DNA of 64,000 nucleotides from Pantoea latae (GCF_002077695.1 NZ_MWUE01000004.1:248001-312000), one strand, 5' to 3'. Shown: positions 46,563 through 56,655, numbered from the stretch's first letter. A program made the numbers and translations. Notes: a model not told the origin generated them from the letters alone.

Positions 46563-47468
46563 ATGAACCGAACTTTGTCAGATCTCGATCGCGTGGTGGC
46601 GCTGGGCGGCGGACACGGCCTGGGACGCGTGATGTCCGCGCTGTCGCCGCTGGGTTCGCGCCTGACCGGCATCGTCACGACCACCGACAACGGCGGCTCT
46701 ACCGGACGCATACGTCGCTCAGAGGGCGGCATCGCCTGGGGCGATATGCGCAACTGCATTAATCAGCTGATCACCGAGCCGAGCGTCGCCTCGGCGATGT
46801 TTGAGTATCGCTTCGCCGGCAACGGCGAACTCGCCGGACATAACCTGGGCAACCTGATGCTGAAGGCGCTGGATCACCTGAGCGTGCGCCCGCTGGAGGC
46901 GATCAATATCATTCGCAACCTGCTCAAGGTCGACGCCTTTTTGATCCCGATGTCGGAGCAGCCGGTGGATCTCGTGGCGTTAGACAGCGAAGGCAATATG
47001 GTTTACGGCGAAACGGCTATCGACGCCATGCAGCAGCCGCCGCAGGAGCTGATGCTGCACCCCAACGTCGCGCCAACGCGCGAAGCGCTGGAGGCGATCG
47101 CCGAAGCGGATTTGATCCTTATCGGCCCTGGCAGCTTTTACACCAGCCTGATGCCGAGCCTGCTGATGGAGGAGATGGCGCGCGCGCTGCGGCGCACCCC
47201 TGCCACCATGGTGTTTATCGGCAACCTGGGGCGCGAGCTGAGTCCGGCCGCCGCCAGCCTGACGGTGGCGGATAAGCTGGCAATGATGGAGAAATATATC
47301 GGCAAACGGGTGGTTGACGCGGTGGTGGTCAGCCCCTCCGCCGACACGGCTGGCGTGGAAGATCGCCTGATCGTGCGCGAACCGCTGGAGGCCGCCGATA
47401 TCCCCTATCGTCACGACCGCCAGCTGCTGCGCGTGGCGCTGGAGCACGCCATCCAGCGCTTTAGCTAA
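46563..47468 (+). CDS. ybhK: YvcK/CofD-like protein YbhK (gluconeogenesis factor family)
   Basis: A 301-residue cytosolic protein (E. coli 302) with a CofD-like Rossmann fold. Conserved residues are in [57 protein letters not shown] and [15 protein letters not shown]. In Bacillus, YvcK binds UDP-sugars and affects gluconeogenesis and cell-wall synthesis; the enterobacterial role is undefined. It has GAGGAACT before the ATG. It converges on uvrB with four bases between stop codons. Confidence 0.95.
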   Translation: MNRTLSDLDRVVALGGGHGLGRVMSALSPLGSRLTGIVTTTDNGGSTGRIRRSEGGIAWGDMRNCINQLITEPSVASAMFEYRFAGNGELAGHNLGNLMLKALDHLSVRPLEAINIIRNLLKVDAFLIPMSEQPVDLVALDSEGNMVYGETAIDAMQQPPQELMLHPNVAPTREALEAIAEADLILIGPGSFYTSLMPSLLMEEMARALRRTPATMVFIGNLGRELSPAAASLTVADKLAMMEKYIGKRVVDAVVVSPSADTAGVEDRLIVREPLEAADIPYRHDRQLLRVALEHAIQRFS

Positions 47469-47472
47469 GCCG

Positions 47473-49494
47473 CTAGGAGGCGGCGATAAAGAGCTCGCGC
47501 AGCTGATGCAGCTTGTCGCGCACGTTCGCCGCCTCTTCGAACTCCAGGTTTTGCGCGTGCTGCTGCATCTGCGTCTCCAGCTCGTGGATTTTCTTCTGCA
47601 GCGCCTGTGGCGTCAGCGCCAGATAGCTGGCGTCCGCCTCGGCGGCGCTGCGGCTGCTGGCTTTGGCCTTGCCGCGCGTCTTGATGACGTTTTGACCCAG
47701 CTCGAGGATATCGGTGATCTTCTTGTTGAGCCCCTGCGGCACAATGCCCCTTTCCTCATTGTACTTCTGCTGCTTCTCGCGACGACGCTCGGTCTCCTCA
47801 ATGGCGCGCGCCATCGAGTTGGTGATGCGATCGGCGTAGAGGATCGCCTTGCCGTTAACGTTACGCGCGGCGCGGCCAATGGTCTGGATCAGCGAGCGCT
47901 CAGAGCGCAGGAAGCCCTCTTTGTCCGCGTCGAGGATCGCCACCAGCGACACTTCCGGCATATCTAACCCTTCGCGCAGCAGGTTGATCCCCACCAGTAC
48001 GTCAAACTCGCCGAGGCGCAGATCGCGGATGATCTCCATACGCTCGACGGTATCGATATCGGAGTGGAGATAGCGCACCTTCTCGCCGTGCTCTTCGAGA
48101 TACTCGGTGAGATCTTCCGCCATGCGCTTGGTAAGCGTCGTCACCAGCACGCGCTCGTTAATGGTGACGCGCTTGCGGATCTCCGACAGCAGATCGTCCA
48201 CCTGGGTCGCCACCGGGCGCACCTCCAGCAGCGGATCGAGCAGGCCGGTCGGACGCACCACCTGATCGATTACCTCGCCGCCCGATTTCTCCAGTTCGTA
48301 GTTGCCTGGCGTCGCCGAAACGTAGATGGTCTGCGGCGCCAGCGCCTCGAACTCTTCAAATTTCATCGGACGGTTGTCGAGGGCTGAAGGCAGGCGGAAG
48401 CCATACTCCACCAGCGTCTCTTTGCGCGCGCGGTCGCCTTTATACATGCCGCCGATCTGCGGAATGGTGACGTGCGATTCATCGACGATCAGCAGCCCGT
48501 CGGCGGGCAGGTAGTCGAACAGGGTCGGCGGCGGCTGGCCCGGCCCGCGCCCGGAGAGGTAGCGCGAGTAGTTTTCGATGCCTGAGCAGTAGCCCAGCTC
48601 GTTCATCATCTCCAGATCGAACTGGGTGCGCTGCGTCAGGCGCTGCTCTTCCAGCAGCTTATTGTTCTCCAGCAGCACGCGCCGGCGATCCGCCAGCTCG
48701 ACTTTGATATCTTCCATCGCCTGCAAAATACGTTCGCGCGGCGTCACGTAGTGGGTTTTCGGATAGATAGTAAAGCGCGGCACGGTAGAGAGGATCTGCC
48801 CGGTCAGCGGGTCGAACAGCGACAGCCGCTCGACCTCTTCGTCGAACAGCTCGACGCGCAGCGCGGTATCTTCCGACTCCGCCGGGAAAATATCGATCAC
48901 TTCACCGCGCACGCGGAAGGTGCCGCGCTGAAACGCCTGGTCGTTGCGCGCATACTGCAGCTCCGCCAGACGGCGCAGAATGCTGCGCTGGTCGATAATC
49001 ATGCCGCGCGTCAGGTGCAGCATCATTTTCAGATAGAGATCGGGGTCGCCCAGGCCATAGATAGCGGAGACCGACGCCACCACGATAACGTCGCGGCGCT
49101 CCAGCAGCGCTTTGGTGGCGGACAGACGCATCTGCTCGATATGTTCGTTTACCGAGGCGTCTTTTTCGATAAAGGTGTCGGAGCTGGGCACATAGGCTTC
49201 TGGCTGATAGTAGTCGTAATAGGAGACGAAGAACTCCACCGCGTTATCGGGGAAGAACTCTTTCATCTCACCATAGAGCTGCGCCGCCAGGGTTTTGTTG
49301 GGCGCCAGCACCATCGCCGGCCGGTTGAGATCGGCGATCACGTTGGCGACGGTAAAGGTCTTGCCGGAGCCGGTCACGCCGAGCAGCGTCTGATGGGCAA
49401 GACCATCCTCCAGCCCCTCTTTGAGGCGACGAATCGCCTCTGGCTGGTCGCCGGAGGGCTGGAAGGCGGAATTTAGTTTAAAGACTTTACTCAT
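47473..49494 (-). CDS. uvrB: Excinuclease ABC subunit UvrB
   Basis: Central DNA-damage verification helicase-like subunit of nucleotide excision repair (673 aa, as in E. coli). Walker A GVTGSGKT lies at 39-46. The beta-hairpin that inserts into DNA is recognised by [14 protein letters not shown]. Helicase motifs include [20 protein letters not shown] and QTIGRAARN. The C-terminal UVR domain (about 633-668, [16 protein letters not shown]) binds UvrC. A LexA box lies 80 bases upstream. Confidence 0.98.
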   Translation of the reverse strand: MSKVFKLNSAFQPSGDQPEAIRRLKEGLEDGLAHQTLLGVTGSGKTFTVANVIADLNRPAMVLAPNKTLAAQLYGEMKEFFPDNAVEFFVSYYDYYQPEAYVPSSDTFIEKDASVNEHIEQMRLSATKALLERRDVIVVASVSAIYGLGDPDLYLKMMLHLTRGMIIDQRSILRRLAELQYARNDQAFQRGTFRVRGEVIDIFPAESEDTALRVELFDEEVERLSLFDPLTGQILSTVPRFTIYPKTHYVTPRERILQAMEDIKVELADRRRVLLENNKLLEEQRLTQRTQFDLEMMNELGYCSGIENYSRYLSGRGPGQPPPTLFDYLPADGLLIVDESHVTIPQIGGMYKGDRARKETLVEYGFRLPSALDNRPMKFEEFEALAPQTIYVSATPGNYELEKSGGEVIDQVVRPTGLLDPLLEVRPVATQVDDLLSEIRKRVTINERVLVTTLTKRMAEDLTEYLEEHGEKVRYLHSDIDTVERMEIIRDLRLGEFDVLVGINLLREGLDMPEVSLVAILDADKEGFLRSERSLIQTIGRAARNVNGKAILYADRITNSMARAIEETERRREKQQKYNEERGIVPQGLNKKITDILELGQNVIKTRGKAKASSRSAAEADASYLALTPQALQKKIHELETQMQQHAQNLEFEEAANVRDKLHQLRELFIAAS

Positions 49495-49574
49495 GACTTG
49501 CGGTTCCTGCTGAAGAATGCGGCGGGTAGCCGAGTCATTTTACTCTGCCGTGGCGATTTTGCCAGAAAATAATA

Positions 49575-49590
49575 CTGGATAAATCACCAG
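49575..49590 (-). promoter_or_regulatory. LexA (SOS) box of uvrB
   Basis: On the minus strand CTGGTGATTTATCCAG is a CTG-N10-CAG motif flanked by TA on both sides. Its right half is the same as the E. coli uvrB SOS box. It lies 81 bases upstream of the uvrB ATG. Confidence 0.88.
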
Positions 49591-49673
49591 TAAGCGGGCA
49601 AAGTGAGGTGCGCAGGCCGCGCCGCGCTTAAGCAGGCGTAACAAGGAGAAAAGGTTTTTGCCGTTGCGCAAGG

Positions 49674-49940
49674 TTATCCCCAGCCGGAGCGGATTTATAA
49701 CATTTGTCAAGAGAACGTCATTAAATTTCAGTCAGGTTACGCAGCGGATAAATCTCAGGCTTGTTTTTTAATAACTCGCTGTTTTTAAAAAAATTATGCT
49801 AAAAGCCCAGTTTCTCAGCATTATGTAACCAGGCCGCGTATTTCCTCGCTTGCGCTCTGTTTTCACGGTCTAATGCACAAGGTTATCCACAGGAATAGTG
49901 GATAACTAAGCACAGCCCTTTGCCCATCGGCTGTGCATAA
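49674..49940. promoter_or_regulatory. DnaA-box cluster in the AT-rich uvrB upstream region
   Basis: This is part of the 872-base gene-free gap 49495-50366. DnaA boxes (TTATNCACA) appear as TTATCCCCA (49674-49682, 8/9), TTATCCACA (49883-49891, perfect), an inverted TTATCCACT (49897-49905, 8/9) and an inverted TTATGCACA (49932-49940, perfect to the consensus). The middle two form a nine-base perfect inverted repeat, GTTATCCAC-N7-GTGGATAAC. AT-rich runs lie at 49770-49805 and an A8T6 tract at 49967-49980. DnaA boxes upstream of uvrB have been reported in E. coli. A titration or regulatory role is inferred. Confidence 0.7.
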
Positions 49941-50108
49941 TTTTTTGTCCTTAAGCCGCACGCGTGAAAAAAAATTTTTTCCGCTTTAATTCCTGCCAGA
50001 AACGGCGACCTTCGCTATGCTTTTTCAGCCTGCCGCCTGCTTTTTGCTCAGCCGCCTCCGCCAGCAAGACAGGACATAATTCAACAGGCTGCCCGTTTGT
50101 TGCTCTAA

Positions 50109-50148
50109 TGCACCAGAAACGTTAAGTCATTAGCACCGTGAAAGTGCA
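50109..50148. promoter_or_regulatory. Two NtrC-like enhancer sites
   Basis: AGCACC-N5-AGTGCA at 50132-50148 has the GCAC-N7-GTGC core of the 17-base NtrC consensus. A second, weaker site at 50109-50125 starts TGCACC and ends GTTAA. Their centres are about 127 and 150 bases upstream of the transcription start predicted from the sigma-54 promoter, a usual enhancer distance. Confidence 0.6.
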
Positions 50149-50240
50149 GCACCCTGATTAACCCTGGCAATTGTTAAGCACCATTTACCAATAACCGGTA
50201 AATCGTGCCTGCCCGCGCCGGTTTAAGGGGAAGACGATCC

Positions 50241-50256
50241 TGGCCCGCTAATTGCA
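50241..50256 (+). promoter_or_regulatory. Sigma-54 promoter of the UrtE-like gene
   Basis: TGGCCCGCTAATTGCA matches the -24/-12 consensus TGGCACG-N4-TTGCA at all but one defined position. The invariant GG and GC are ten bases apart. The predicted start is near 50267, giving a leader of about 100 bases before the ATG at 50367. Confidence 0.75.
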
Positions 50257-50366
50257 GGGTATTTCCGCAAGAAAATGTCGGGGCGAGCGCGCCGCCGTGG
50301 AAGACTTGTTTGCCATACGTCAAAGCGCGGAAGCATTCAGGCGAAATCTGGAAAGAGGAGAGTCAG

Positions 50367-51089
50367 ATGCTGAGTTTACGTTCGGTGAATCAGTTTTACG
50401 GGCAGAACCATATTCTGTGGGATGTGGATCTCGACCTGCCGCCCGGCACCTGCACCGGCGTGCTGGGCCGTCCAGGCATGGGCAAAACCACGCTGGTGAA
50501 CTGCATCATGGGTCGGCTGCCTATTAACAGCGGCTCAATGACCTGGCAGGAAGATGGATCGCCGCCGCGCGATATGCTGCTGCAGCCCGCCGAACAGCGC
50601 GCGCGCATGGGCATTGGCTATGTGCCGCAGGGGCGGCATATTTTTTCACAGATGAGCGTAGAGGATAACCTGCTGATCGCCCTGCTGGCAGGCAGCGGCC
50701 AGGGGGACAAATCGCACGTTATCCCTGAGATGGTGTTTGACCTGTTTCCCGCGCTCTATTCGCTGCGGCAGCAGCGCAGCGGCGAGCTGCCGGTCGACCA
50801 GCAGCAGCAGCTGGCGCTGGCGCGCGCGCTGGTGCTGCGTCCCAGGCTGCTGATCCTCGACGAGCCAACCGACGGCATGTCGCCGTGGCTGGAAGAGGAG
50901 ATGGGCAACCTGATCCGCCGCCTCAATCTCGATTACGGCCTCACCATTCTGCTGCTGGAGCAGCGCGTGTCGCTGATCCGCCGCGTCGCCGACTACTTTC
51001 TGCTGCTGCACCGCGGCCGCAACGTGGCGCAGGGGCGCGTGGCGCAGCTCGACGACGTCACCGTCGACAAGTGGCTGACGGTGGGCTGA
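50367..51089 (+). CDS. Orphan UrtE-like ABC ATPase with degenerate signature motif
   Basis: A 240-residue ATP-binding protein of the urea/branched-chain amino acid (UrtE/LivF) type. Walker A is GRPGMGKT (34-41), Q-loop YVPQGRHIF (Gln88), Walker B LLILDEP (161-167), and EQ replaces the usual switch histidine (LLLEQ, 195-199) as in LivF. The ABC signature LSGGQ is replaced by LPVDQ (141-145), so ATP sandwiching may be impaired. No permease or binding-protein gene is nearby: uvrB diverges upstream and bioD converges three bases downstream. E. coli lacks a gene here. The ribosome site is GAGGAG. It is probably a nitrogen-controlled partner for a transporter encoded elsewhere, or a remnant. Confidence 0.8.
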   Translation: MLSLRSVNQFYGQNHILWDVDLDLPPGTCTGVLGRPGMGKTTLVNCIMGRLPINSGSMTWQEDGSPPRDMLLQPAEQRARMGIGYVPQGRHIFSQMSVEDNLLIALLAGSGQGDKSHVIPEMVFDLFPALYSLRQQRSGELPVDQQQQLALARALVLRPRLLILDEPTDGMSPWLEEEMGNLIRRLNLDYGLTILLLEQRVSLIRRVADYFLLLHRGRNVAQGRVAQLDDVTVDKWLTVG

Positions 51090-51092
51090 AGG

Positions 51093-51761
51093 CTACGTCG
51101 GCAGCGTCAGGAAGCGGCCGCACTCCGCCTGCGCCGCCGCATCCGGCAACCAGGGGATCTCGCCGAGAAACGGCGCGGGAAGGCGCTGTTTCAGCGTCGC
51201 CATATAGGCCTGATGGCGCTTGCCCGGCGGCTCGATATCGTTGGCGATCCAGCCCGCCAGCCGCAGGCCGCGCGCCAGCACCGCATCGGCGGTGAGCATC
51301 GCGTGGTTAATACAGCCCAGTTTGACCCCGACCACCAGGATCACCGGCAGCTGCTCCTGCGTCACCCAGTCGGCGAAGGTTTGCGTCTCTGACAGCGGCG
51401 TATACCAGCCGCCTGCGCCCTCTACCAGCACCCATTCCGCCTCTGCCTCCAGCGCGCGCAGCCCCTGCGACAGCGCCTCGAACGCTATCGGCCTGCCCTC
51501 TTCCGCGCTGACGATATGCGGCGACGTCGGCTCGATAAACGCCAGCGGATTTACCTGTTGGTAGCTAAGCGTCAGGCTGCTGTAGCGCTGCAGCGCCAGC
51601 GCGTCGCTGTTGCGCACCCCCTCTGGCGTCTGTTCGCTGCCGGAGGCAACCGGCTTATAGCCCGCGGTGCGATAGCCCGCCGCGTTTGCCGCCTGCAGCA
51701 GCGCGCCGCTCGCCACGGTTTTGCCGACCTCGGTGTCGGTGCCGGTGATAAACCATTTCAT
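51093..51761 (-). CDS. bioD: Dethiobiotin synthetase BioD
   Basis: ATP-dependent carboxylation of diaminopelargonate to dethiobiotin (222 aa; E. coli 225). The P-loop is GTDTEVGKTV near the start, with GYKPVASGSE, the acidic VEGAGGWYTPL and VVGVKLGCINHAML all conserved. The ATG overlaps the bioC stop by four bases (ATGA). The longer frame upstream (to 52190) is bioC sequence in another frame. Last gene of bioBFCD. Confidence 0.96.
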   Translation of the reverse strand: MKWFITGTDTEVGKTVASGALLQAANAAGYRTAGYKPVASGSEQTPEGVRNSDALALQRYSSLTLSYQQVNPLAFIEPTSPHIVSAEEGRPIAFEALSQGLRALEAEAEWVLVEGAGGWYTPLSETQTFADWVTQEQLPVILVVGVKLGCINHAMLTADAVLARGLRLAGWIANDIEPPGKRHQAYMATLKQRLPAPFLGEIPWLPDAAAQAECGRFLTLPT

Positions 51762-52513
51762 CGTTGTGTGACTCCAAAAAGCAGTTGATAGGTCAGACGG
51801 TAGCCCTGCGCGTCGCGCGGCCACAGCGTTTCCAGCTGCGCCAGCCGCTGCCGCGTGATCGGCGTGCCGTCCCGGCCCTGATGCAGATGGGTGGCGCCGA
51901 TCCCTTTCAGCGAGCGCATCGCGCTCAGCGCGCTGGGAAAGTGCATCACCAGCGTCTGCGGAACAAAGCGCAGATTCAGCCCGTCGCCCGCCGCGCGCAC
52001 CTGCGCCTCGGTTAAAAAGCGGTTGGCGCGCTCGCCGCCGCCCAGCGGCCGCCAGGCGTCGTGCACCTCCTGCAGCGAACCGGCCAGCAAGGTCGAAAAG
52101 AGCATGACGCCGTCGGGACGCAGCACGCGGGCGAACTGCTGCAGCGCGGTGCGCAGATCGCTGCTCCACTGCACCGCCAGGTTGCTCCACACCCGATCAA
52201 CGCTCCCACTCGCCAGCGGCAGCGCGTCAATATCGCCCGCCAGATAGAGGCTGGCCGCGTCGAGGCGGCGCGCCTGTTGCAGCATCTGCGGCGAGAGGTC
52301 GAGCGCCACCACGCGCTGCCCGCGCTCGCGCCACAGGCGGCTGTACCAGCCGGTGCCGCAGCCCGCGTCCAGCAGATCGCCGCACGTCGTGGGCGGCGCC
52401 AGCGCCAGCAGCGCGTCGCCGCAGCGGCGCTGTAGCTCGGCGTGCTGTTCGTAGTGGCCCGCCGCGCGGCCAAAGGCGCGCGCCACCGCGGCTTTATTCA
52501 CCGGCAGCGTCAT
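51758..52513 (-). CDS. bioC: Malonyl-ACP O-methyltransferase BioC
   Basis: SAM-dependent enzyme (251 aa; E. coli 251) that methylates malonyl-ACP so it can enter fatty-acid synthesis as the pimelate precursor. The SAM-binding motif [15 protein letters not shown] and later ALDLSPQML are intact. The C-terminal [18 protein letters not shown] is diagnostic of BioC. The start [15 protein letters not shown] fits the family and overlaps the bioF end by 20 bases. Confidence 0.95.
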   Translation of the reverse strand: MTLPVNKAAVARAFGRAAGHYEQHAELQRRCGDALLALAPPTTCGDLLDAGCGTGWYSRLWRERGQRVVALDLSPQMLQQARRLDAASLYLAGDIDALPLASGSVDRVWSNLAVQWSSDLRTALQQFARVLRPDGVMLFSTLLAGSLQEVHDAWRPLGGGERANRFLTEAQVRAAGDGLNLRFVPQTLVMHFPSALSAMRSLKGIGATHLHQGRDGTPITRQRLAQLETLWPRDAQGYRLTYQLLFGVTQR

Positions 52514-53636
52514 GCAGCGCCTCCAGCAGTGCGTCGATATCATCCGGCCGGTGCGCGGCGGTCAGGGTGATGCGCAGCCGCGCGGTGCCGGGCGGCACGG
52601 TGGGCGGACGGATGGCGCTGACCCAGCAGCCCGCCTGCGCCAGCCGCTGCGACAGCGCCAGCGCGGCGCCATTTTCACCGACGATCAGCGGCTGTATCGC
52701 GCTGGCAGAGGGCATCAGCGACCAGGGCAGGCCCGCCGCGCCGGTGCGGAAGCGCTGAATATTGTCCTGGAGCCGCTGGCGCAGCGCGTCGCCGCGCTGA
52801 ATTTCGCCCAGCGCCGCCAGCAGCGCGCTCGCCTGTGCGGGCGGCATCGCCGTGGAGTAGATAAGATGACGGGAAAACTGCAGAAAATAGTCGGCGGTGG
52901 CGTCGTCGCACAGCAGCGCCGCGCCGCTGACGCCGAAGGCTTTGCCGAAGGTCACCACCAGCAGATCGGGCCTGACATCCTGCTGCCAGCAGCTGCCGCG
53001 CCCCTGCTCGCCCACCACGCCGATGCCGTGAGCGTCATCCACCAGCAGCCAGCCGTCAGCGCGTCGGGTGGCCGCGGCGATCGCCGCCAGCGGCGCGCTG
53101 TCGCCATCCATGCTGAAGATGCCCTCGGTGATCACCAGCGTTTCGCCGCTGCACGACGACGCCAGCCGCTGCGTCAGGCTGTCGACGTTGTTATGGTGAA
53201 AGCGACGCAGCTCGGCGGGCGTGTGGCTCGCCGCGTCCAGCAGCGAGGCGTGCGCCAGCCGGTCGGCGATCAGGCGATCCTGTTTTTGCGCCAGCAGATG
53301 CACCACCGCCTGGTTGGCGGCAAAGCCAGAGATAAACAGCAGCGCGCGCGAATAGCCGAGCCAGTCGGCGAGCTGCGACTCCAGTTCGGCGTGGCAGCGG
53401 CTGTAGCCGGTGACGTGGCCCGACGCGCCGGCGCCGGGCGCGCCCTGACGCCAGCCGGCGATCACCGCCGGATGCTGGCTCAGGCCGAGATAGTCGTTGC
53501 TGGAGAAGTGACGGTAACTCTTTCCCTCTACCTCCAGCGTGCGGGTGTCGTTGTGCGTGACGAGGCGGCGCTGACGCCAGCCAGCAGCGGCGCGGCGCGC
53601 TTCCAGCGCCTGCGCCATTCGGGCCGGGAAGCTCAT
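52494..53636 (-). CDS. bioF: 8-amino-7-oxononanoate synthase BioF
   Basis: PLP-dependent enzyme (380 aa; E. coli 384) that joins pimeloyl-ACP/CoA and alanine. Conserved elements are [47 protein letters not shown] and the PLP lysine in [12 protein letters not shown] at about residue 235. Its ATG shares one base with the bioB stop codon. Confidence 0.96.
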   Translation of the reverse strand: MSFPARMAQALEARRAAAGWRQRRLVTHNDTRTLEVEGKSYRHFSSNDYLGLSQHPAVIAGWRQGAPGAGASGHVTGYSRCHAELESQLADWLGYSRALLFISGFAANQAVVHLLAQKQDRLIADRLAHASLLDAASHTPAELRRFHHNNVDSLTQRLASSCSGETLVITEGIFSMDGDSAPLAAIAAATRRADGWLLVDDAHGIGVVGEQGRGSCWQQDVRPDLLVVTFGKAFGVSGAALLCDDATADYFLQFSRHLIYSTAMPPAQASALLAALGEIQRGDALRQRLQDNIQRFRTGAAGLPWSLMPSASAIQPLIVGENGAALALSQRLAQAGCWVSAIRPPTVPPGTARLRITLTAAHRPDDIDALLEALHDAAGE

Positions 53637-54667
53637 TACAGCGCCGCGTTGTAGAACTGTTCGCTGTCGGCGTGTAACAGCTGCTCGCTTAGCTGCTGCT
53701 GCTGCTCGTTGTCGCCGTGCGCGGTGTGGCTATGCTCCGGGTTAAGGCCCAGCTTGCGGAACAGCAGCAGGTCCTTATCCTCTTCCGGGTTCGGCGTGGT
53801 CAGCAGCTTGCAGCCGTAGAAAATTGAGTTGGCGCCCGCCATAAAGCACATCGCCTGGGTCTGCTCGCTCATCTGCTCGCGGCCCGCCGACAGGCGCACG
53901 TGCGAGGTCGGCATCATGATGCGCGCCACGGCGATGGTGCGGATAAAATCGAACGGCTCGACGTCGTCGTTGTCCGCCAGTGGCGTGCCTTTCACCTTCA
54001 CCAGCATGTTGATCGGCACGCTCTCCGGCGGGGTCGGCAGGTTCGCCAGCTGCACCAGCAGCCCGGCGCGGTCGCTGACGGTTTCGCCCAGCCCGACAAT
54101 GCCGCCCGAGCAAACTTTAATCCCTGCGCCGCGCACTTTGCCGAGCGTATCCAGCCGCTCCTGGTAGGATCGCGTGGTGATAATGCTGCCGTAAAACTCC
54201 GGCGAGGTGTCGAGGTTATGGTTGTAAAAATCGAGTCCCGCGCCCGCCAGACGCTGCGCCTGGTTGTCGCTGAGGGTGCCGAGCGTCATGCAGGTTTCCA
54301 TCCCCAGCGCCTTCACGCCCTGCACCATCTGCTCAAGATAGGGCATATCGCGGTCGTGGGGGTTTTTCCACGCTGCGCCCATGCAGAAACGGCTGGAACC
54401 CGCCGCTTTCGCTTTGCGCGCCGACGCCAGCACCTCCTGCACCTCCATCAGCCGCTCTGACTCCAGCCCGGTTTTATAGCGCGCGCTCTGCGGACAGTAT
54501 TTACAATCCTCCGGGCAGGCGCCGGTTTTGATCGACAGCAGGGTGCTGACCTGAACCTGACGCGGGTCGAAATGCTGGCGGTGAACCTGCTGCGCCTCAA
54601 ACATCAACTCGAGAAAAGGTTTATCAAACAGCGCCTGCGCCTGCGCCAGCGTCCAGTGTTGTGCCAT
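53636..54667 (-). CDS. bioB: Biotin synthase BioB
   Basis: Radical-SAM enzyme (343 aa; E. coli 346) that inserts sulfur into dethiobiotin. The [4Fe-4S] cysteines are Cys51, 55 and 58 in [11 protein letters not shown]. The [2Fe-2S] ligand regions ([36 protein letters not shown]) and the C-terminal [16 protein letters not shown] are retained. The ATG follows GGAG. First gene of bioBFCD, divergent from bioA. Confidence 0.97.
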   Translation of the reverse strand: MAQHWTLAQAQALFDKPFLELMFEAQQVHRQHFDPRQVQVSTLLSIKTGACPEDCKYCPQSARYKTGLESERLMEVQEVLASARKAKAAGSSRFCMGAAWKNPHDRDMPYLEQMVQGVKALGMETCMTLGTLSDNQAQRLAGAGLDFYNHNLDTSPEFYGSIITTRSYQERLDTLGKVRGAGIKVCSGGIVGLGETVSDRAGLLVQLANLPTPPESVPINMLVKVKGTPLADNDDVEPFDFIRTIAVARIMMPTSHVRLSAGREQMSEQTQAMCFMAGANSIFYGCKLLTTPNPEEDKDLLLFRKLGLNPEHSHTAHGDNEQQQQLSEQLLHADSEQFYNAAL

Positions 54668-54717
54668 TGCTTACTCCAAAAAAAAGGGGTTCATCCCGAC
54701 GGTTATCGTGGTTATAC

Positions 54718-54750
54718 TTGTAAACTAAATCTTTTTATTTTGGTTTACAA
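54718..54750. promoter_or_regulatory. BirA operator between bioA and bioB
   Basis: TTGTAAACT (54718-54726), 15 bases, GGTTTACAA (54742-54750). This is the biotin-operator palindrome recognised by the biotin ligase-repressor BirA, with one mismatch at the ninth base of the left arm. It overlaps divergent promoter elements (TATACT, 54713-54718, for bioA). Confidence 0.93.
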
Positions 54751-54755
54751 CTACC

Positions 54756-56045
54756 ATGTTTACGCCCCAGGACGCCGAATTTGATCGCCAGCATATCTGG
54801 CACCCCTACACCTCAATGCGCGATCCGCTGCCCTGCTACCCCGTGGTCGCCGCGCAGGGGATCCATCTGCAGCTGGCCGACGGCCGCGAGCTGGTGGACG
54901 GCATGTCCTCGTGGTGGGCGGCGATCCACGGCTACAACCACCCGCGTCTCAACCAGGCGCTACAGGATCAAATGGCGCAGATGTCGCATGTGATGTTCGG
55001 CGGCATTACGCATCCGGCGGCGGTCGCGCTCTGCCGCCAGCTGGTGGCGATGACCCCCGCCGCGCTGGAGTGCGTGTTTCTCGCCGACTCCGGTTCGGTG
55101 GCGGTGGAAGTGGCGATGAAGATGGCGATGCAGTACTGGCTGGGGCGCGGCGAAACGCGTCAGCAGTTCCTGACGCTGCAGCGTGGCTATCATGGCGACA
55201 CCTTTGCCGCGATGTCGGTGTGCGATCCCGACAATTCGATGCACAGCCTGTGGCGCGGCTATCTGCCGGAACATCACTTCGCCGCCGCGCCGCAGTGCGG
55301 CTTTGACGATCCCTGGGACGAGCGCGATGCGGATGATTTTGTGCGCCTGATGGCGTTGCATCACCCCAGGCTGGCGGCGGTGATCCTCGAGCCGATCGTG
55401 CAGGGCGCGGGCGGGATGCGTTTCTATCACCCGCGTTACCTGCAGCGGGTGCGCGAATGCTGCGACCGCTACGGTGTGCTGCTGATCGCCGACGAGATCG
55501 CCACCGGCTTCGGCCGCAGCGGCAAACTTTTCGCCTGCGAGCATGCCGAGGTGACGCCCGATATTCTCTGCGTCGGCAAGGCGCTGACCGGCGGCATGAT
55601 GACGCTGGCGGCAACCCTCGCCACACGCCACGTCGCCGACGCCATCAGCAACAGCCCGGCGGGCTGCTTTATGCACGGCCCGACCTTTATGGGCAACCCG
55701 CTGGCGTGCGCCGTCGCGGCGGAGAGCCTCGCGCTGCTGAACGAAGGGCGCTGGCCGCAGCAGGTGGCGCGGATAGAACAGCAGCTACGCGACGAGCTTC
55801 TGCCGCTGCGCGCCGCGCCGCAGGTGGCGGATGTGCGCGTGCTGGGGGCGATTGGCGTGGTTGAAACGCATCGTCCCGTCAATATGGCTGCGCTGCAGCG
55901 CTTTTTCGTCGAGCGCGGCGTCTGGATCCGTCCCTTTGGCCGTCTGATCTACCTGATGCCGCCCTATATTGTCACGCAGGAGGCGCTGCGCCAGCTGACC
56001 CAGGCAATTGCCGAGGCGCTGAGCGTTGAGGCGCATTTTGCCTGA
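54756..56045 (+). CDS. bioA: Adenosylmethionine-8-amino-7-oxononanoate aminotransferase BioA
   Basis: Class III PLP aminotransferase (429 aa; E. coli 429) that uses SAM as amino donor to make diaminopelargonate. Conserved stretches are [61 protein letters not shown] and the PLP Lys275 in CVGKALTGG. The start lies five bases after the BirA palindrome and has no clear ribosome site. The E. coli gene is arranged similarly. Confidence 0.96.
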   Translation: MFTPQDAEFDRQHIWHPYTSMRDPLPCYPVVAAQGIHLQLADGRELVDGMSSWWAAIHGYNHPRLNQALQDQMAQMSHVMFGGITHPAAVALCRQLVAMTPAALECVFLADSGSVAVEVAMKMAMQYWLGRGETRQQFLTLQRGYHGDTFAAMSVCDPDNSMHSLWRGYLPEHHFAAAPQCGFDDPWDERDADDFVRLMALHHPRLAAVILEPIVQGAGGMRFYHPRYLQRVRECCDRYGVLLIADEIATGFGRSGKLFACEHAEVTPDILCVGKALTGGMMTLAATLATRHVADAISNSPAGCFMHGPTFMGNPLACAVAAESLALLNEGRWPQQVARIEQQLRDELLPLRAAPQVADVRVLGAIGVVETHRPVNMAALQRFFVERGVWIRPFGRLIYLMPPYIVTQEALRQLTQAIAEALSVEAHFA

Positions 56046-56130
56046 CAAGCGCTAACGGCTGGAACCACCTGCGTTTTTCGCTAAGATGAAAGGCGTTGAT
56101 ACGGAAGGTTTAGACAACCGAGGAGAGAAG

Positions 56131-56607
56131 ATGCGCGTTTTCAGCAATGACTTTAAAGACGGCGACAAGATGCCGGAGCGTCAGGTGTTTAACGGGATGG
56201 GCTATCAGGGCGACAATATCTCCCCGCATCTGGCGTGGGATGAGGCGCCGGAAGGCACCAAAAGTTTCGTGGTGACCTGCTACGATCCTGACGCGCCGAC
56301 CGGCTCCGGCTGGTGGCACTGGGTGGTGGTGAATATTCCCGCCAGCACGACGCTGCTGGAGCAAGGCGCTGGCTCGGGCCTGGCGCAGCTGCCGCCGGGC
56401 GCGCTGCAGACGCGCACCGATTTCGGCAAAGCGGGCTACGGCGGCGCGGCACCGCCGCAGGGCGAAAGCCATCGCTATATTTTTACCGTGCATGCGCTGG
56501 ATGTAGAGGCGATTGAGGTGGACGCCGAGGCGAGCGGCGCGATGGTCGGCTTTAACGTGCATTTTCATGCGCTGGCGAGCGCCAGCATCACGGTGAACTA
56601 TTCGTAA
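56131..56607 (+). CDS. ybhB: PEBP-family protein YbhB
   Basis: A 158-residue cytosolic Raf-kinase-inhibitor-like/phosphatidylethanolamine-binding protein, the same length as E. coli YbhB and very similar. The ligand-pocket motif CYDPDAPTGSGWWHWVVVNIP and the later HRYIFTVHALD are present. Enterobacterial function is unknown. A good ribosome site (GAGGAGAG) sets the start; the upstream ATG at 56086 is not used. Confidence 0.94.
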   Translation: MRVFSNDFKDGDKMPERQVFNGMGYQGDNISPHLAWDEAPEGTKSFVVTCYDPDAPTGSGWWHWVVVNIPASTTLLEQGAGSGLAQLPPGALQTRTDFGKAGYGGAAPPQGESHRYIFTVHALDVEAIEVDAEASGAMVGFNVHFHALASASITVNYS

Positions 56608-56621
56608 CGGCGCGTAAAAGC

Positions 56622-56643
56622 GGCGCAGCGGAGCCGCTGCGCC
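56622..56643. terminator. Hairpin between convergent ybhB and pgl
   Basis: GGCGCAGCGG pairs with CCGCTGCGCC with a two-base loop. It lies in the 48 bases between the two stop codons and has a modest T-rich flank. It is a probable two-way terminator. Confidence 0.65.
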
Positions 56644-56655
56644 GGCGTTATCTTC

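Noticed and set aside
49770-50000. The AT-rich region behind uvrB as a horizontally acquired island or prophage attachment site
   Set aside because: No integrase, tRNA, direct repeats or foreign genes are nearby, and the region is typical regulatory DNA with LexA and DnaA sites.
50165-50180. Another possible sigma-54 element, TGGCA-N8-GCA, upstream of the UrtE-like gene
   Set aside because: It keeps the GG/GC spacing but loses four other consensus positions; the site at 50241-50256 is far better.
54743-54758. bioA start codon only five bases from the BirA palindrome, with no Shine-Dalgarno
   Set aside because: It looked odd, but the E. coli bioA/bioB region has nearly the same spacing, so it is the normal arrangement.
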